Below are positions 1 to 15,700 of a stretch of 64,000 nt of DNA, piece after piece. Both the position numbers and the translations under genes were made by a program. The DNA is from Siniperca chuatsi. Taxonomy: Eukaryota > Chordata > Actinopteri > Centrarchiformes > Sinipercidae. The DNA lies in NCBI RefSeq assembly GCF_020085105.1, contig NC_058063.1, positions 12,243,651 through 12,307,650 on the forward strand, read 5' to 3'. Each line of letters starts with the position of its first letter. The stretch's first letter is position 1. A model generated the notes under the pieces. It worked only from the letters and a program-made list of their open reading frames with translations. It was not told the origin of the DNA and did no database searches.

Positions 1-3000
1 GATCATTTGACGAAGATGTGTGCTTTTCTGTCGGAAGGCCACAAAGGGGCAACATCCATGCAGAGTTGGGGCTCCAGTTCAACAACGTGGCGTCACCCGA
101 TCAAATCCCACAGGCTGATGCTGTTGCAGACACCTTAATAAGTGCTCTAAATAACCCCAACAACACCTTCGGCCTCGCTGTTGATCCCACCTCCATCCAA
201 GTGATTCGTAAGTAAACATGTAATACATGAACCTAAATTTCTCTCCAGTAAGTATTAATGCTGGGCAACGATATTTACCTTTTGTCACCCATCACTAATT
301 TACAACACCTGTAGGCTCAACAACTGGCGGGTCAACAACAACTACCGGGCCGACGACAAGTGGAGGCACCGCAGCTCCTCACCGGTTGTGGTTCTCGCAG
401 CAACCTTGGAAGAAGCATTTGTAGAAGAACTCAACAATCGCAGCAGCGCACAATACAGAGCTCAAACACGAGTTGAAACAGCGGTGCGTATAACTTGAAG
501 CTATTTATAACATTTGATGCTGTCTTGAGTCCATTTGCCATCCTGTTTGATTTCATTAGAAAAGCACTGTCACTTTACTGTGCTTAATGTTTCTCGTTTT
601 TGTTTCCGCTTACAGTTCGACTCCATCTTCAGTGAGAGATTTGGCCTCCTTTTCATCCGCACCTTTGTCATCGGATTTCGTAATCTTTTAAGTTTTGAAA
701 GTCTCTGACTTAAACGGCATCAGCTCATAATTAGAACGCTACCTTTTGGGCAATGGTCACATGTATTAAAGTCTTTTGGTGTGAGTGATGAAAAAATATA
801 CACTCTGAAATAAAGAAAGAACCCCTGCAATGTTGAAATATGATCATTTGACGAAGATGTGTGCTTTTCTGTCGGAAGGCCACAAAAGGGCAACATCCAT
901 GCAGAGTTGGGGCTCCAGTTCAACAACGTGGCGTCACCCGATCAAATCCCACAGGCTGATGCTGTTGCAGACACCTTAATAAGTGCTCTAAATAACCCCA
1001 ACAACACCTTTCGGCCTCGCTGTTGATCCCACCTCCATCCAAGTGATTCGTAAGTAAACATGTAATACATGAACCTAAATTTCTCTCCAGTAAGTATTAA
1101 TGCTGGGCAACGTATATTTACCTTTTGTCACCCATCACTAATTTACAACACCTGTAGGCTCAACAACTGGCGGGTCAACAACAACTACCGGGCCGACGAC
1201 AAGTGGAGGCACCGCAGCTCCCTCACCGGTTGTGGTTCTCGCAGCAACCTTGGAAGAAGCATTTGTAGAAGAACTCAACAATCGCAGCAGCGCATAATAC
1301 AGAGCTCTCAAACACGAGTTGAAACAGCGGTGCGCATAACTTGAAGCTATTTATAACATTTGATGCTGTCTTGAGTCCATTTGCCATCCTGTTTGATTTC
1401 ATTAGAAAAGCACTGTCACTTTACTGTGCTTAATGTTTTCGCTTTTGTTTCCCGCTTACAGTTCGACTCCATCTTCAGTGAGAGATTTGGCCTCCTTTTC
1501 ATCCGCACCTTTGTCATCGGATTTCGTAATCTTTTAAGTTTTGAAAGTCTCTGACTTAAACGGCATCAGCTCATAATTAGAACGCTACCTTTTGGGCAAT
1601 GGTCACATGTATTAAAGTCTTTCGTGTGAGTGATGAAAAAATATACACTCTGAAATAAAAGAAAGAACCCCCTGCAATGTTGAAATATGATCATTTGACG
1701 AAGATGTGTGCTTTTCTGTCGGAAGGCCACAAAGGGGCAACATCCATGCAGAGTTGGGGCTCCAGTTCAACAACGTGGCGTCACCCGATCAAATCCCACA
1801 GGCTGATGCTGTTGCAGACACCTTAATAAGTGCTCTAAATAACCCCAACAACACCTTCGGCCTCGCTGTTGATCCCACCTCCATCCAAGTGATTCGTAAG
1901 TAAACATGTAATACATGAACCTAAATTTCTCTCCAGTAAGTATTAATGCTGGGCAACGATATTTACCTTTTGTCACCCATCACTAATTTACAACACCTGT
2001 AGGCTCAACAACTGGCGGGTCAACAACAACTACCGGGCCGACGACAAGTGGAGGCACCGCAGCTCCTCACCGGTTGTGGTTCTCGCAGCAACCTTGGAAG
2101 AAGCATTTGTAGAAGAACTCAACAATCGCAGCAGCGCATAATACAGAGCTCTCGAAACACGAGTTGAAACAGCGGTGCGTACAACTTGAAGCTATTTATA
2201 ACATTTGATGCTGTCTTGAGTCCATTTGCCATCCTGTTTGATTTCATTAGAAAAGCACTGTCACTTTACTGTGCTTAATGTTTCGCTTTTGTTTCCCGCT
2301 TACAGTTCGACTCCATCTTCAGTGAGAGATTTGGCCTCCTTTTCATCCGCACTTTGTCATCGGATTTCGGTAATCTTTTAAGTTTTGAAAGTCTCTGACT
2401 TAAACGGCATCAGCTCATAATTAGAACGCTACCTTTTGGGCAATGGTCACATGTATTAAAGTCTTTCGGTGTGAGTGATGAAAAATATACACTCTGAAAT
2501 AAAGAAAGAACCCCTGCAATGTTGAAATATGATCATTTGACGAAGATGTGTGCTTTTCTGTCGGAAGGCCACAAAGGGGCAACATCCATGCAGAGTTGGG
2601 GCTCCAGTTCAACAACGTGGCGTCACCCGATCAAATCCCACAGGCTGATGCTGTTGCAGACACCTTAATAAGTGCTCTAAATAACCCCAACAACACCTTC
2701 GGCCTCGCTGTTGATCCCACCTCCATCCAAGTGATTCGTAAGTAAACATGTAATACATGAACCTAAATTTCTCTCCAGTAAGTATTAATGCTGGGCAACG
2801 ATATTTACCTTTTGTCACCCATCACTAATTTACAACACCTGTAGGCTCAACAACTGGCGGGTCAACAACAACTACCGGGCCGACGACAAGTGGAGGCACC
2901 GCAGCTCCCTCACCGGTTGTGGTTCTCGCAGCAACCTTGGAAGAAGCATTTGTAGAAGAACTCAACAATCGCAGCAGCGCACAATACAGAGCTCTCAAAC

Positions 3001-3773
3001 ACGAGTTGAAACAGCGGTGCGCATAACTTGAAGCTATTTATAACATTTGATGCTGTCTTGAGTCCATTTGCCATCCTGTTTGATTTCATTAGAAAAGCAC
3101 TGTCACTTTACTGTGCTTAATGTTTCTCGTTTTTGTTTCCCGCTTACAGTTCGACTCCATCTTCAGTGAGAGATTTGGCCTCCTTTTCATCCGCACCTTT
3201 GTCATCGGATTTTGGTAATCTTTTAAGTTTTGAAAGTCTCTGACTTAAACGGCATCAGCTCATAATTAGAACGCTACCTTTTGGGCAATGGTCACATGTA
3301 TTAAAGTCTTTCGTGTGAGTGATGAAAAAATATACACTCTGAAATAAAAGAAAGAACCCCCTGCAATGTTGAAATATGATCATTTGACGAAGATGTGTGC
3401 TTTTCTGTCGGAAGGCCACAAAGGGGCAACATCCATGCAGAGTTGGGGCTCCAGTTCAACAACGTGGCGTCACCCGATCAAATCCCACAGGCTGATGCTG
3501 TTGCAGACACCTTAATAAGTGCTCTAAATAACCCCAACAACACCTTCGGCCTCGCTGTTGATCCCACCTCCATCCAAGTGATTCGTAAGTAAACATGTAA
3601 TACATGAACCTAAATTTCTCTCCAGTAAGTATTAATGCTGGGCAACGATATTTACCTTTTGTCACCCATCACTAATTTACAACACCTGTAGGCTCAACAA
3701 CTGGCGGGTCAACAACAACTACCGGGCCGACGACAAGTGGAGGCACCGCAGCTCCCTCACCGGTTGTGGTTCT
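1..3773 (+). repeat. Array block 1: units 1-5, the most degraded
   Basis: Exon A copies start at 38, 879, 1726, 2568 and 3415. Units 1, 3, 4 and 5 share an intron variant (GGGCAACGATATTT instead of GGGCAACGTATATTT), which marks a local subfamily. Exon B of units 1 and 3 lacks one C in GCTCCCTCACC. Units 2 and 3 have GCATAATAC where others have GTACAATAC, putting TAA in frame. Exon A of unit 2 has an extra T near 1010. Exon C of units 1 and 2 ends TTTCGTAATC, one G short. Exon B of unit 5 is cut at 3773 by the first spacer. On sequence alone none of the first three units can be read straight through. Confidence 0.85.
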
Positions 3774-6700
3774 ATGGGATAATTTTCTAATATTTGTAAT
3801 ATATATACATTTAAAGAGTACTCAACAATTAAGCATTGTATAAAGTTGCACGTGAAACAAATAAAAAGATTTTAACAACCAATATCATTCCCATTAAGCA
3901 ACTAATAGCAGCCCTGTTTTGGCAACATGCGGTACAGCTGAGGCTGGATGAAAAGTTAAGGGATGACTAAAGTTATCAGAATTCATCCTGAGGGCTAAAT
4001 GTCTGTACCAAATTTTTAATCCATCATATTGTTATTTGAGACCTTTTCACTCAGGAGTGGTGCTAGAGGAAAGTCAGAGGATCACCCCAAGTCACTAGGC
4101 TTCATCGTATGGCAGCCACGAATGTGTGTATCCAATAATAATAATATACAGCCCGACATTTGCCATCCCTAAAAAAAAAAAAAAATTCTTCCAGATTAAT
4201 TTATTTTTCCTAATTTACCATATTAACGACCAAAAAACAGATCAAGCTCATCCAGTATTTGAAGTTATTGATTATTTATTAAGGCATCATAAATCAATGT
4301 AGAGAAAAATCAAAGCCTTTAACCAGGTTTGGTTTTTGGACATTCATAAATTTATTCATTCATTATTATTAATCTTATTGTCGATATTCACACATATCAG
4401 GTGTTTCTGTATTTAAATCCAAAAGACCAACAGCAGTATATTATTCACTAAATCAGTATTTCTGATGTTGATACAGCTCTCTCTGCTCAATTCAGAGTTA
4501 CTCAACTCCATAGGAGATAATACCTCAGATTTCGTCGGATTATAGAGTCCTGAGAAATTTTCTGAAACAGTTTATATACCACAGCGCATCCATGATGCAG
4601 AACAGAAGAACAGCTCACATAGTAGATCAAAAAGCTGTGGTGGAAGCTGTCCAAGTGTTTTTCTGGGCCGATTTTTACGAGGCCAGACCAAGTAATGATC
4701 CCACTCATTTCAATGTCAACGCTTTCACCTATATATTTCTATCGATTGAATGACATAAACTTAAAATCTAGTCTTAACGAAATGTTAAAACTGGCGGGTC
4801 AACAACAACTACCGGGCCGACGACAAGTGGAGGCACCGCAGCTCCCTCACCGGTTGTGGTTCTCGCAGCAACCTTGGAAGAAGCATTTGTAGAAGAACTC
4901 AACAATCGCAGCAGCGTACAATACAGAGCTCTCGAAACACGAGTTGAAACAGCGGTGCGTACAACTTGAAGCTATTTATAACATTTGATGCTGTCTTGAG
5001 TCCATTTGCCATCCTGTTTGATTTCATTAGAAAAGCACTGTCACTTTACTGTGCTTAATGTTTCTCGTTTTTGTTTCCCGCTTACAGTTCGACTCCATCT
5101 TCAGTGAGAGATTTGGCCTCCTTTTCATCCGCACCTTTGTCATCGGATTTGGTAATCTTTTAAGTTTTGAAAGTCTCTGACTTAAACGGCATCAGCTCAT
5201 AATTAGAACGCTACCTTTTGGGCAATGGTCACATGTATTAAAGTCTTTCGGTGTGAGTGATGAAAAAATATACACTCTGAAATAAAGAAAGAACCCCCTG
5301 CAATTTTGAAATATGATCATTTGACGAAGATGTGTGCTTTTCTGTCGGAAGGCCACAAAGGGGCAACATCCATGCAGAGTTGGGGCTCCAGTTCAACAAC
5401 GTGGCGTCACCCGATCAAATCCCACAGGCTGATGCTGTTGCAGACACCTTAATAAGTGCTCTAAATAACCCCAACAACACCTTCGGCCTCGCTGTTGATC
5501 CCACCTCCATCCAAGTGATTCGTAAGTAAACATGTAATACATGAACCTAAATTTCTCTCCAGTAAGTATTAATGCTGGGCAACGTATATTTACCTTTTGT
5601 CACCCATCACTAATTTACAACACCTGTAGGCTCAACAACTGGCGGGTCAACAACAACTACGGGCCGACGACAAGTGGAGGCACCGCAGCTCCCTCACCGG
5701 TTGTGGTTCTCGCAGCAACCTTGGAAGAAGCATTTGTAGAAGAACTCAACAATCGCAGCAGCGTACAATACAGAGCTCTCGAAACACGAGTTGAAACAGC
5801 GGTGCGTACAACTTGAAGCTATTTATAACATTTGATGCTGTCTTGAGTCCATTTGCCATCCTGTTTGATTTCATTAGAAAAGCACTGTCACTTTACTGTG
5901 CTTAATGTTTCTCGTTTTGTTTCCGCTTACAGTTCGACTCCATCTTCAGTGAGAGATTTGGCCTCCTTTTCATCCGCACCTTTGTCATCGGATTTGGTAA
6001 TCTTTTAAGTTTTGAAAGTCTCTGACTTAAACGGCATCAGCTCATAATTAGAACGCTACCTTTTGGGCAATGGTCACATGTATTAAAGTCTTTCGGTGTG
6101 AGTGATGAAAAAATATACACTCTGAAATAAAAGAAAGAACCCCCTGCAATTTTGAAATATGATCATTTGACGAAGATGTGTGCTTTTCTGTCGGAAGGCC
6201 ACAAAGGGGCAACATCCATGCAGAGTTGGGGCTCCAGTTCAACAACGTGGCGTCACCCGATCAAATCCCACAGGCTGATGCTGTTGCAGACACCTTAATA
6301 AGTGCTCTAAATAACCCCAACAACACCTTCGGCCTCGCTGTTGATCCCACCTCCATCCAAGTGATTCGTAAGTAAACATGTAATACATGAACCTAAATTT
6401 CTCTCCAGTAAGTATTAATGCTGGGCAACGTATATTTACCTTTTGTCACCCATCACTAATTTACAACACCTGTAGGCTCAACAACTGGCGGGTCAACAAC
6501 AACTACCGGGCCGACGACAAGTGGAGGCACCGCAGCTCCCTCACCGGTTGTGGTTCTCGCAGCAACCTTGGAAGAAGCATTTGTAGAAGAACTCAACAAT
6601 CGCAGCAGCGTACAATACAGAGCTCTCGAAACACGAGTTGAAACAGCGGTGCGTACAACTTGAAGCTATTTATAACATTTGATGCTGTCTTGAGTCCATT

Positions 6701-9700
6701 TGCCATCCTGTTTGATTTCATTAGAAAAGCACTGTCACTTTACTGTGCTTAATGTTTCTCGTTTTTGTTTCCCGCTTACAGTTCGACTCCATCTTCAGTG
6801 AGAGATTTGGCCTCCTTTTCATCCGCACCTTTGTCATCGGATTTCGGTAATCTTTTAAGTTTTGAAAGTCTCTGACTTAAACGGCATCAGCTCATAATTA
6901 GAACGCTACCTTTTGGGCAATGGTCACATGTATTAAAGTCTTTCGGTGTGAGTGATGAAAAAATATACACTCTGAAATAAAAGAAAGAACCCCCTGCAAT
7001 GTTGAAATATGATCATTTGACGAAGATGTGTGCTTTTCTGTCGGAAGGCCACAAAGGGGCAACATCCATGCAGAGTTGGGGCTCCAGTTCAACAACGTGG
7101 CGTCACCCGATCAAATCCCACAGGCTGATGCTGTTGCAGACACCTTAATAAGTGCTCTAAATAACCCCAACAACACCTTCGGCCTCGCTGTTGATCCCAC
7201 CTCCATCCAAGTGATTCGTAAGTAAACATGTAATACATGAACCTAAATTTCTCTCCAGTAAGTATTAATGCTGGGCAACGTATATTTACCTTTTGTCACC
7301 CATCACTAATTTACAACACCTGTAGGCTCAACAACTGGCGGGTCAACAACAACTACCGGGCCGACGACAAGTGGAGGCACCGCAGCAGCTCCTCACCGGT
7401 TGTGGTTCTCGCAGCAACCTTGGAAGAAGCATTTGTAGAAGAACTCAACAATCGCAGCAGCGTACAATACAGAGCTCTCGAAACACGAGTTGAAACAGCG
7501 GTGCGTACAACTTGAAGCTATTTATAACATTTGATGCTGTCTTGAGTCCATTTGCCATCCTGTTTGATTTCATTAGAAAAGCACTGTCACTTTACTGTGC
7601 TTAATGTTTCTCGTTTTTGTTTCCCGCTTACAGTTCGACTCCATCTTCAGTGAGAGATTTGGCCTCCTTTTCATCCGCACCTTTGTCATCGGATTTGGTA
7701 ATCTTTTAAGTTTTGAAAGTCTCTGACTTAAACGGCATCAGCTCATAATTAGAACGCTACCTTTTGGGCAATGGTCACATGTATTAAAGTCTTTCGGTGT
7801 GAGTGATGAAAAAATATACACTCTGAAATAAAGAAAGAACCCCCTGCAATTTTGAAATATGATCATTTGACGAAGATGTGTGCTTTTCTGTCGGAAGGCC
7901 ACAAAGGGGCAACATCCATGCAGAGTTGGGGCTCCAGTTCAACAACGTGGCGTCACCCGATCAAATCCCACAGGCTGATGCTGTTGCAGACACCTTAATA
8001 AGTGCTCTAAATAACCCCAACAACACCTTCGGCCTCGCTGTTGATCCCACCTCCATCCAAGTGATTCGTAAGTAAACATGTAATACATGAACCTAAATTT
8101 CTCTCCAGTAAGTATTAATGCTGGGCAACGTATATTTACCTTTTGTCACCCATCACTAATTTACAACACCTGTAGGCTCAACAACTGGCGGGTCAACAAC
8201 AACTACCGGGCCGACGACAAGTGGAGGCACCGCAGCTCCCTCACCGGTTGTGGTTCTCGCAGCAACCTTGGAAGAAGCATTTGTAGAAGAACTCAACAAT
8301 CGCAGCAGCGTACAATACAGAGCTCTCGAAACACGAGTTGAAACAGCGGTGCGTACAACTTGAAGCTATTTATAACATTTGATGCTGTCTTGAGTCCATT
8401 TGCCATCCTGTTTGATTTCATTAGAAAAGCACTGTCACTTTACTGTGCTTAATGTTTCTCGTTTTTGTTTCCCGCTTACAGTTCGACTCCATCTTCAGTG
8501 AGAGATTTGGCCTCCTTTTCATCCGCACCTTTGTCATCGGTTTGGTAATCTTTTAAGTTTTGAAAGTCTCTGACTTAAACGGCATCAGCTCATAATTAGA
8601 ACGCTACCTTTTGGGCAATGGTCACATGTATTAAAGTCTTTCGGTGTGAGTGATGAAAAAATATACACTCTGAAATAAAGAAAGAACCCCCTGCAATGTT
8701 GAAATATGATCATTTGACGAAGATGTGTGCTTTTCTGTCGGAAGGCCACAAAGGGGCAACATCCATGCAGAGTTGGGGCTCCAGTTCAACAACGTGGCGT
8801 CACCCGATCAAATCCCACAGGCTGATGCTGTTGCAGACACCTTAATAAGTGCTCTAAATAACCCCAACAACACCTTCGGCCTCGCTGTTGATCCCACCTC
8901 CATCCAAGTGATTCGTAAGTAAACATGTAATACATGAACCTAAATTTCTCTCCAGTAAGTATTAATGCTGGGCAACGTATATTTACCTTTTGTCACCCAT
9001 CACTAATTTACAACACCTGTAGGCTCAACAACTGGCGGGTCAACAACAACTACCGGGCCGACGACAAGTGGAGGCACCGCAGCTCCCTCACCGGTTGTGG
9101 TTCTCGCAGCAACCTTGGAAGAAGCATTTGTAGAAGAACTCAACAATCGCAGCAGCGTACAATACAGAGCTCTCGAAACACGAGTTGAAACAGCGGTGCG
9201 TACAACTTGAAGCTATTTATAACATTTGATGCTGTCTTGAGTCCATTTGCCATCCTGTTTGATTTCATTAGAAAAGCACTGTCACTTTACTGTGCTTAAT
9301 GTTTCTCGTTTTTTTTCCCGCTTACAGTTCGACTCCATCTTCAGTGAGAGATTTGGCCTCCTTTTCATCCGCACCTTTGTCATCGGATTTCGGTAATCTT
9401 TTAAGTTTTGAAAGTCTCTGACTTAAACGGCATCAGCTCATAATTAGAACGCTACCTTTTGGGCAATGGTCACATGTATTAAAGTCTTTCGGTGTGAGTG
9501 ATGAAAAAATATACACTCTGAAATAAAAGAAAGAACCCCCTGCAATGTTGAAATATGATCATTTGACGAAGATGTGTGCTTTTCTGTCGGAAGGCCACAA
9601 AGGGGCAACATCCATGCAGAGTTGGGGCTCCAGTTCAACAACGTGGCGTCACCCGATCAAATCCCACAGGCTGATGCTGTTGCAGACACCTTAATAAGTG

Positions 9701-12700
9701 CTCTAAATAACCCCAACAACACCTTCGGCCTCGCTGTTGATCCCACCTCCATCCAAGTGATTCGTAAGTAAACATGTAATACATGAACCTAAATTTCTCT
9801 CCAGTAAGTATTAATGCTGGGCAACGTATATTTACCTTTTGTCACCCATCACTAATTTACAACACCTGTAGGCTCAACAACTGGCGGGTCAACAACAACT
9901 ACCGGGCCGACGACAAGTGGAGGCACCGCAGCTCCCTCACCGGTTGTGGTTCTCGCAGCAACCTTGGAAGAAGCATTTGTAGAAGAACTCAACAATCGCA
10001 GCAGCGTACAATACAGAGCTCTCGAAACACGAGTTGAAACAGCAGCGGTGCGTACAACTTGAAGCTATTTATAACATTTGATGCTGTCTTGAGTCCATTT
10101 GCCATCCTGTTTGATTTCATTAGAAAAGCACTGTCACTTTACTGTGCTTAATGTTTCTCGTTTTTGTTTCCCGCTTACAGTTCGACTCCATCTTCAGTGA
10201 GAGATTTGGCCTCCTTTTCATCCGCACCTTTGTCATCGGATTTGGTAATCTTTTAAGTTTTGAAAGTCTCTGACTTAAACGGCATCAGCTCATAATTAGA
10301 ACGCTACCTTTTGGGCAATGGTCACATGTATTAAAGTCTTTCGGTGTGAGTGATGAAAAAATATACACTCTGAAATAAAGAAAGAACCCCCTGCAATTTT
10401 GAAATATGATCATTTGACGAAGATGTGTGCTTTTCTGTCGGAAGGCCACAAAGGGGCAACATCCATGCAGAGTTGGGGCTCCAGTTCAACAACGTGGCGT
10501 CACCCGATCAAATCCCACAGGCTGATGCTGTTGCAGACACCTTAATAAGTGCTCTAAATAACCCCAACAACACCTTCGGCCTCGCTGTTGATCCCACCTC
10601 CATCCAAGTGATTCGTAAGTAAACATGTAATACATGAACCTAAATTTCTCTCCAGTAAGTATTAATGCTGGGCAACGTATATTTACCTTTTGTCACCCAT
10701 CACTAATTTACAACACCTGTAGGCTCAACAACTGGCGGGTCAACAACAACTACCGGGCCGACGACAAGTGGAGGCACCGCAGCTCCCTCACCGGTTGTGG
10801 TTCTCGCAGCAACCTTGGAAGAAGCATTTGTAGAAGAACTCAACAATCGCAGCAGCGTACAATACAGAGCTCTCGAAACACGAGTTGAAACAGCGGTGCG
10901 TACAACTTGAAGCTATTTATAACATTTGATGCTGTCTTGAGTCCATTTGCCATCCTGTTTGATTTCATTAGAAAAGCACTGTCACTTTACTGTGCTTAAT
11001 GTTTCTCGTTTTTGTTTCCCGCTTACAGTTCGACTCCATCTTCAGTGAGAGATTTGGCCTCCTTTTCATCCGCACCTTTGTCATCGGATTTCGGTAATCT
11101 TTTAAGTTTTGAAAGTCTCTGACTTAAACGGCATCAGCTCATAATTAGAACGCTACCTTTTGGGCAATGGTCACATGTATTAAAGTCTTTCGGTGTGAGT
11201 GATGAAAAAATATACACTCTGAAATAAAGAAAGAACCCCCTGCAATTTTGAAATATGATCATTTGACGAAGATGTGTGCTTTTCTGTCGGAAGGCCACAA
11301 AGGGGCAACATCCATGCAGAGTTGGGGCTCCAGTTCAACAACGTGGCGTCACCCGATCAAATCCCACAGGCTGATGCTGTTGCAGACACCTTAATAAGTG
11401 CTCTAAATAACCCCAACAACACCTTCGGCCTCGCTGTTGATCCCACCTCCATCCAAGTGATTCGTAAGTAAACATGTAATACATGAACCTAAATTTCTCT
11501 CCAGTAAGTATTAATGCTGGGCAACGTATATTTACCTTTTGTCACCCATCACTAATTTACAACACCTGTAGGCTCAACAACTGGCGGGTCAACAACAACT
11601 ACCGGGCCGACGACAAGTGGAGGCACCGCAGCTCCCTCACCGGTTGTGGTTCTCGCAGCAACCTTGGAAGAAGCATTTGTAGAAGAACTCAACAATCGCA
11701 GCAGCGTACAATACAGAGCTCTCGAAACACGAGTTGAAACAGCGGTGCGTACAACTTGAAGCTATTTATAACATTTGATGCTGTCTTGAGTCCATTTGCC
11801 ATCCTGTTTGATTTCATTAGAAAAGCACTGTCACTTTACTGTGCTTAATGTTTCTCGTTTTTGTTTCCCGCTTACAGTTCGACTCCATCTTCAGTGAGAG
11901 ATTTGGCCTCCTTTTCATCCGCACCTTTGTCATCGGTTTGGTAATCTTTTAAGTTTTGAAAGTCTCTGACTTAAACGGCATCAGCTCATAATTAGAACGC
12001 TACCTTTTGGGCAATGGTCACATGTATTAAAGTCTTTCGGTGTGAGTGATGAAAAAATATACACTCTGAAATAAAAGAAAGAACCCCCTGCAATGTTGAA
12101 ATATGATCATTTGACGAAGATGTGTGCTTTTCTGTCGGAAGGCCACAAAGGGGCAACATCCATGCAGAGTTGGGGCTCCAGTTCAACAACGTGGCGTCAC
12201 CCGATCAAATCCCACAGGCTGATGCTGTTGCAGACACCTTAATAAGTGCTCTAAATAACCCCAACAACACCTTCGGCCTCGCTGTTGATCCCACCTCCAT
12301 CCAAGTGATTCGTAAGTAAACATGTAATACATGAACCTAAATTTCTCTCCAGTAAGTATTAATGCTGGGCAACGTATATTTACCTTTTGTCACCCATCAC
12401 TAATTTACAACACCTGTAGGCTCAACAACTGGCGGGTCAACAACAACTACCGGGCCGACGACAAGTGGAGGCACCGCAGCTCCCTCACCGGTTGTGGTTC
12501 TCGCAGCAACCTTGGAAGAAGCATTTGTAGAAGAACTCAACAATCGCAGCAGCGTACAATACAGAGCTCTCGAAACACGAGTTGAAACAGCGGTGCGTAC
12601 AACTTGAAGCTATTTATAACATTTGATGCTGTCTTGAGTCCATTTGCCATCCTGTTTGATTTCATTAGAAAAGCACTGTCACTTTACTGTGCTTAATGTT

Positions 12701-15700
12701 TCTCGTTTTTGTTTCCCGCTTACAGTTCGACTCCATCTTCAGTGAGAGATTTGGCCTCCTTTTCATCCGCACCTTTGTCATCGGATTTCGGTAATCTTTT
12801 AAGTTTTGAAAGTCTCTGACTTAAACGGCATCAGCTCATAATTAGAACGCTACCTTTTGGGCAATGGTCACATGTATTAAAGTCTTTCGGTGTGAGTGAT
12901 GAAAAAATATACACTCTGAAATAAAAGAAAGAACCCCCTGCAATGTTGAAATATGATCATTTGACGAAGATGTGTGCTTTTCTGTCGGAAGGCCACAAAG
13001 GGGCAACATCCATGCAGAGTTGGGGCTCCAGTTCAACAACGTGGCGTCACCCGATCAAATCCCACAGGCTGATGCTGTTGCAGACACCTTAATAAGTGCT
13101 CTAAATAACCCCAACAACACCTTCGGCCTCGCTGTTGATCCCACCTCCATCCAAGTGATTCGTAAGTAAACATGTAATACATGAACCTAAATTTCTCTCC
13201 AGTAAGTATTAATGCTGGGCAACGTATATTTACCTTTTGTCACCCATCACTAATTTACAACACCTGTAGGCTCAACAACTGGCGGGTCAACAACAACTAC
13301 CGGGCCGACGACAAGTGGAGGCACCGCAGCTCCCTCACCGGTTGTGGTTCTCGCAGCAACCTTGGAAGAAGCATTTGTAGAAGAACTCAACAATCGCAGC
13401 AGCGTACAATACAGAGCTCTCGAAACACGAGTTGAAACAGCGGTGCGTACAACTTGAAGCTATTTATAACATTTGATGCTGTCTTGAGTCCATTTGCCAT
13501 CCTGTTTGATTTCATTAGAAAAGCACTGTCACTTTACTGTGCTTAATGTTTCTCGTTTTGTTTCCCGCTTACAGTTCGACTCCATCTTCAGTGAGAGATT
13601 TGGCCTCCTTTTCATCCGCACCTTTGTCATCGGATTTCGGTAATCTTTTAAGTTTTGAAAGTCTCTGACTTAAACGGCATCAGCTCATAATTAGAACGCT
13701 ACCTTTTGGGCAATGGTCACATGTATTAAAGTCTTTCGGTGTGAGTGATGAAAAAATATACACTCTGAAATAAAGAAAGAACCCCCTGCAATGTTGAAAT
13801 ATGATCATTTGACGAAGATGTGTGCTTTTCTGTCGGAAGGCCACAAAGGGGCAACATCCATGCAGAGTTGGGGCTCCAGTTCAACAACGTGGCGTCACCC
13901 GATCAAATCCCACAGGCTGATGCTGTTGCAGACACCTTAATAAGTGCTCTAAATAACCCCAACAACACCTTCGGCCTCGCTGTTGATCCCACCTCCATCC
14001 AAGTGATTCGTAAGTAAACATGTAATACATGAACCTAAATTTCTCTCCAGTAAGTATTAATGCTGGGCAACGTATATTTACCTTTTGTCACCCATCACTA
14101 ATTTACAACACCTGTAGGCTCAACAACTGGCGGGTCAACAACAACTACCGGGCCGACGACAAGTGGAGGCACCGCAGCTCCCTCACCGGTTGTGGTTCTC
14201 GCAGCAACCTTGGAAGAAGCATTTGTAGAAGAACTCAACAAATCGCAGCAGCGTACAATACAGAGCTCTCGAAACACGAGTTGAAACAGCGGTGCGTACA
14301 ACTTGAAGCTATTTATAACATTTGATGCTGTCTTGAGTCCATTTGCCATCCTGTTTGATTTCATTAGAAAAGCACTGTCACTTTACTGTGCTTAATGTTT
14401 CTCGTTTTGTTTCCCGCTTACAGTTCGACTCCATCTTCAGTGAGAGATTTGGCCTCCTTTTCATCCGCACCTTTGTCATCGGATTTGGTAATCTTTTAAG
14501 TTTTGAAAGTCTCTGACTTAAACGGCATCAGCTCATAATTAGAACGCTACCTTTTGGGCAATGGTCACATGTATTAAAGTCTTTCGGTGTGAGTGATGAA
14601 AAAATATACACTCTGAAATAAAGAAAGAACCCCCTGCAATTTTGAAATATGATCATTTGACGAAGATGTGTGCTTTTCTGTCGGAAGGCCACAAAGGGGC
14701 AACATCCATGCAGAGTTGGGGCTCCAGTTCAACAACGTGGCGTCACCCGATCAAATCCCACAGGCTGATGCTGTTGCAGACACCTTAATAAGTGCTCTAA
14801 ATAACCCCAACAACACCTTCGGCCTCGCTGTTGATCCCACCTCCATCCAAGTGATTCGTAAGTAAACATGTAATACATGAACCTAAATTTCTCTCCAGTA
14901 AGTATTAATGCTGGGCAACGTATATTTACCTTTTGTCACCCATCACTAATTTACAACACCTGTAGGCTCAACAACTGGCGGGTCAACAACAACTACCGGG
15001 CCGACGACAAGTGGAGGCACCGCAGCTCCCTCACCGGTTGTGGTTCTCGCAGCAACCTTGGAAGAAGCATTTGTAGAAGAACTCAACAATCGCAGCAGCG
15101 TACAATACAGAGCTCTCGAAACACGAGTTGAAACAGCGGTGCGCATAACTTGAAGCTATTTATAACATTTGATGCTGTCTTGAGTCCATTTGCCATCCTG
15201 TTTGATTTCATTAGAAAAGCACTGTCACTTTACTGTGCTTAATGTTTCTCGTTTTGTTTCCCGCTTACAGTTCGACTCCATCTTCAGTGAGAGATTTGGC
15301 CTCCTTTTCATCCGCACCTTTGTCATCGGATTTGGTAATCTTTTAAGTTTTGAAAGTCTCTGACTTAAACGGCATCAGCTCATAATTAGAACGCTACCTT
15401 TTGGGCAATGGTCACATGTATTAAAGTCTTTCGGTGTGAGTGATGAAAAAATATACACTCTGAAATAAAGAAAGAACCCCCTGCAATTTTGAAATATGAT
15501 CATTTGACGAAGATGTGTGCTTTTCTGTCGGAAGGCCAAAGGGGCAACATCCATGCAGAGTTGGGGCTCCAGTTCAACAACGTGGCGTCACCCGATCAAA
15601 TCCCACAGGCTGATGCTGTTGCAGACACCTTAATAAGTGCTCTAAATAACCCCAACAACACCTTCGGCCTCGCTGTTGATCCCACCTCCATCCAAGTGAT

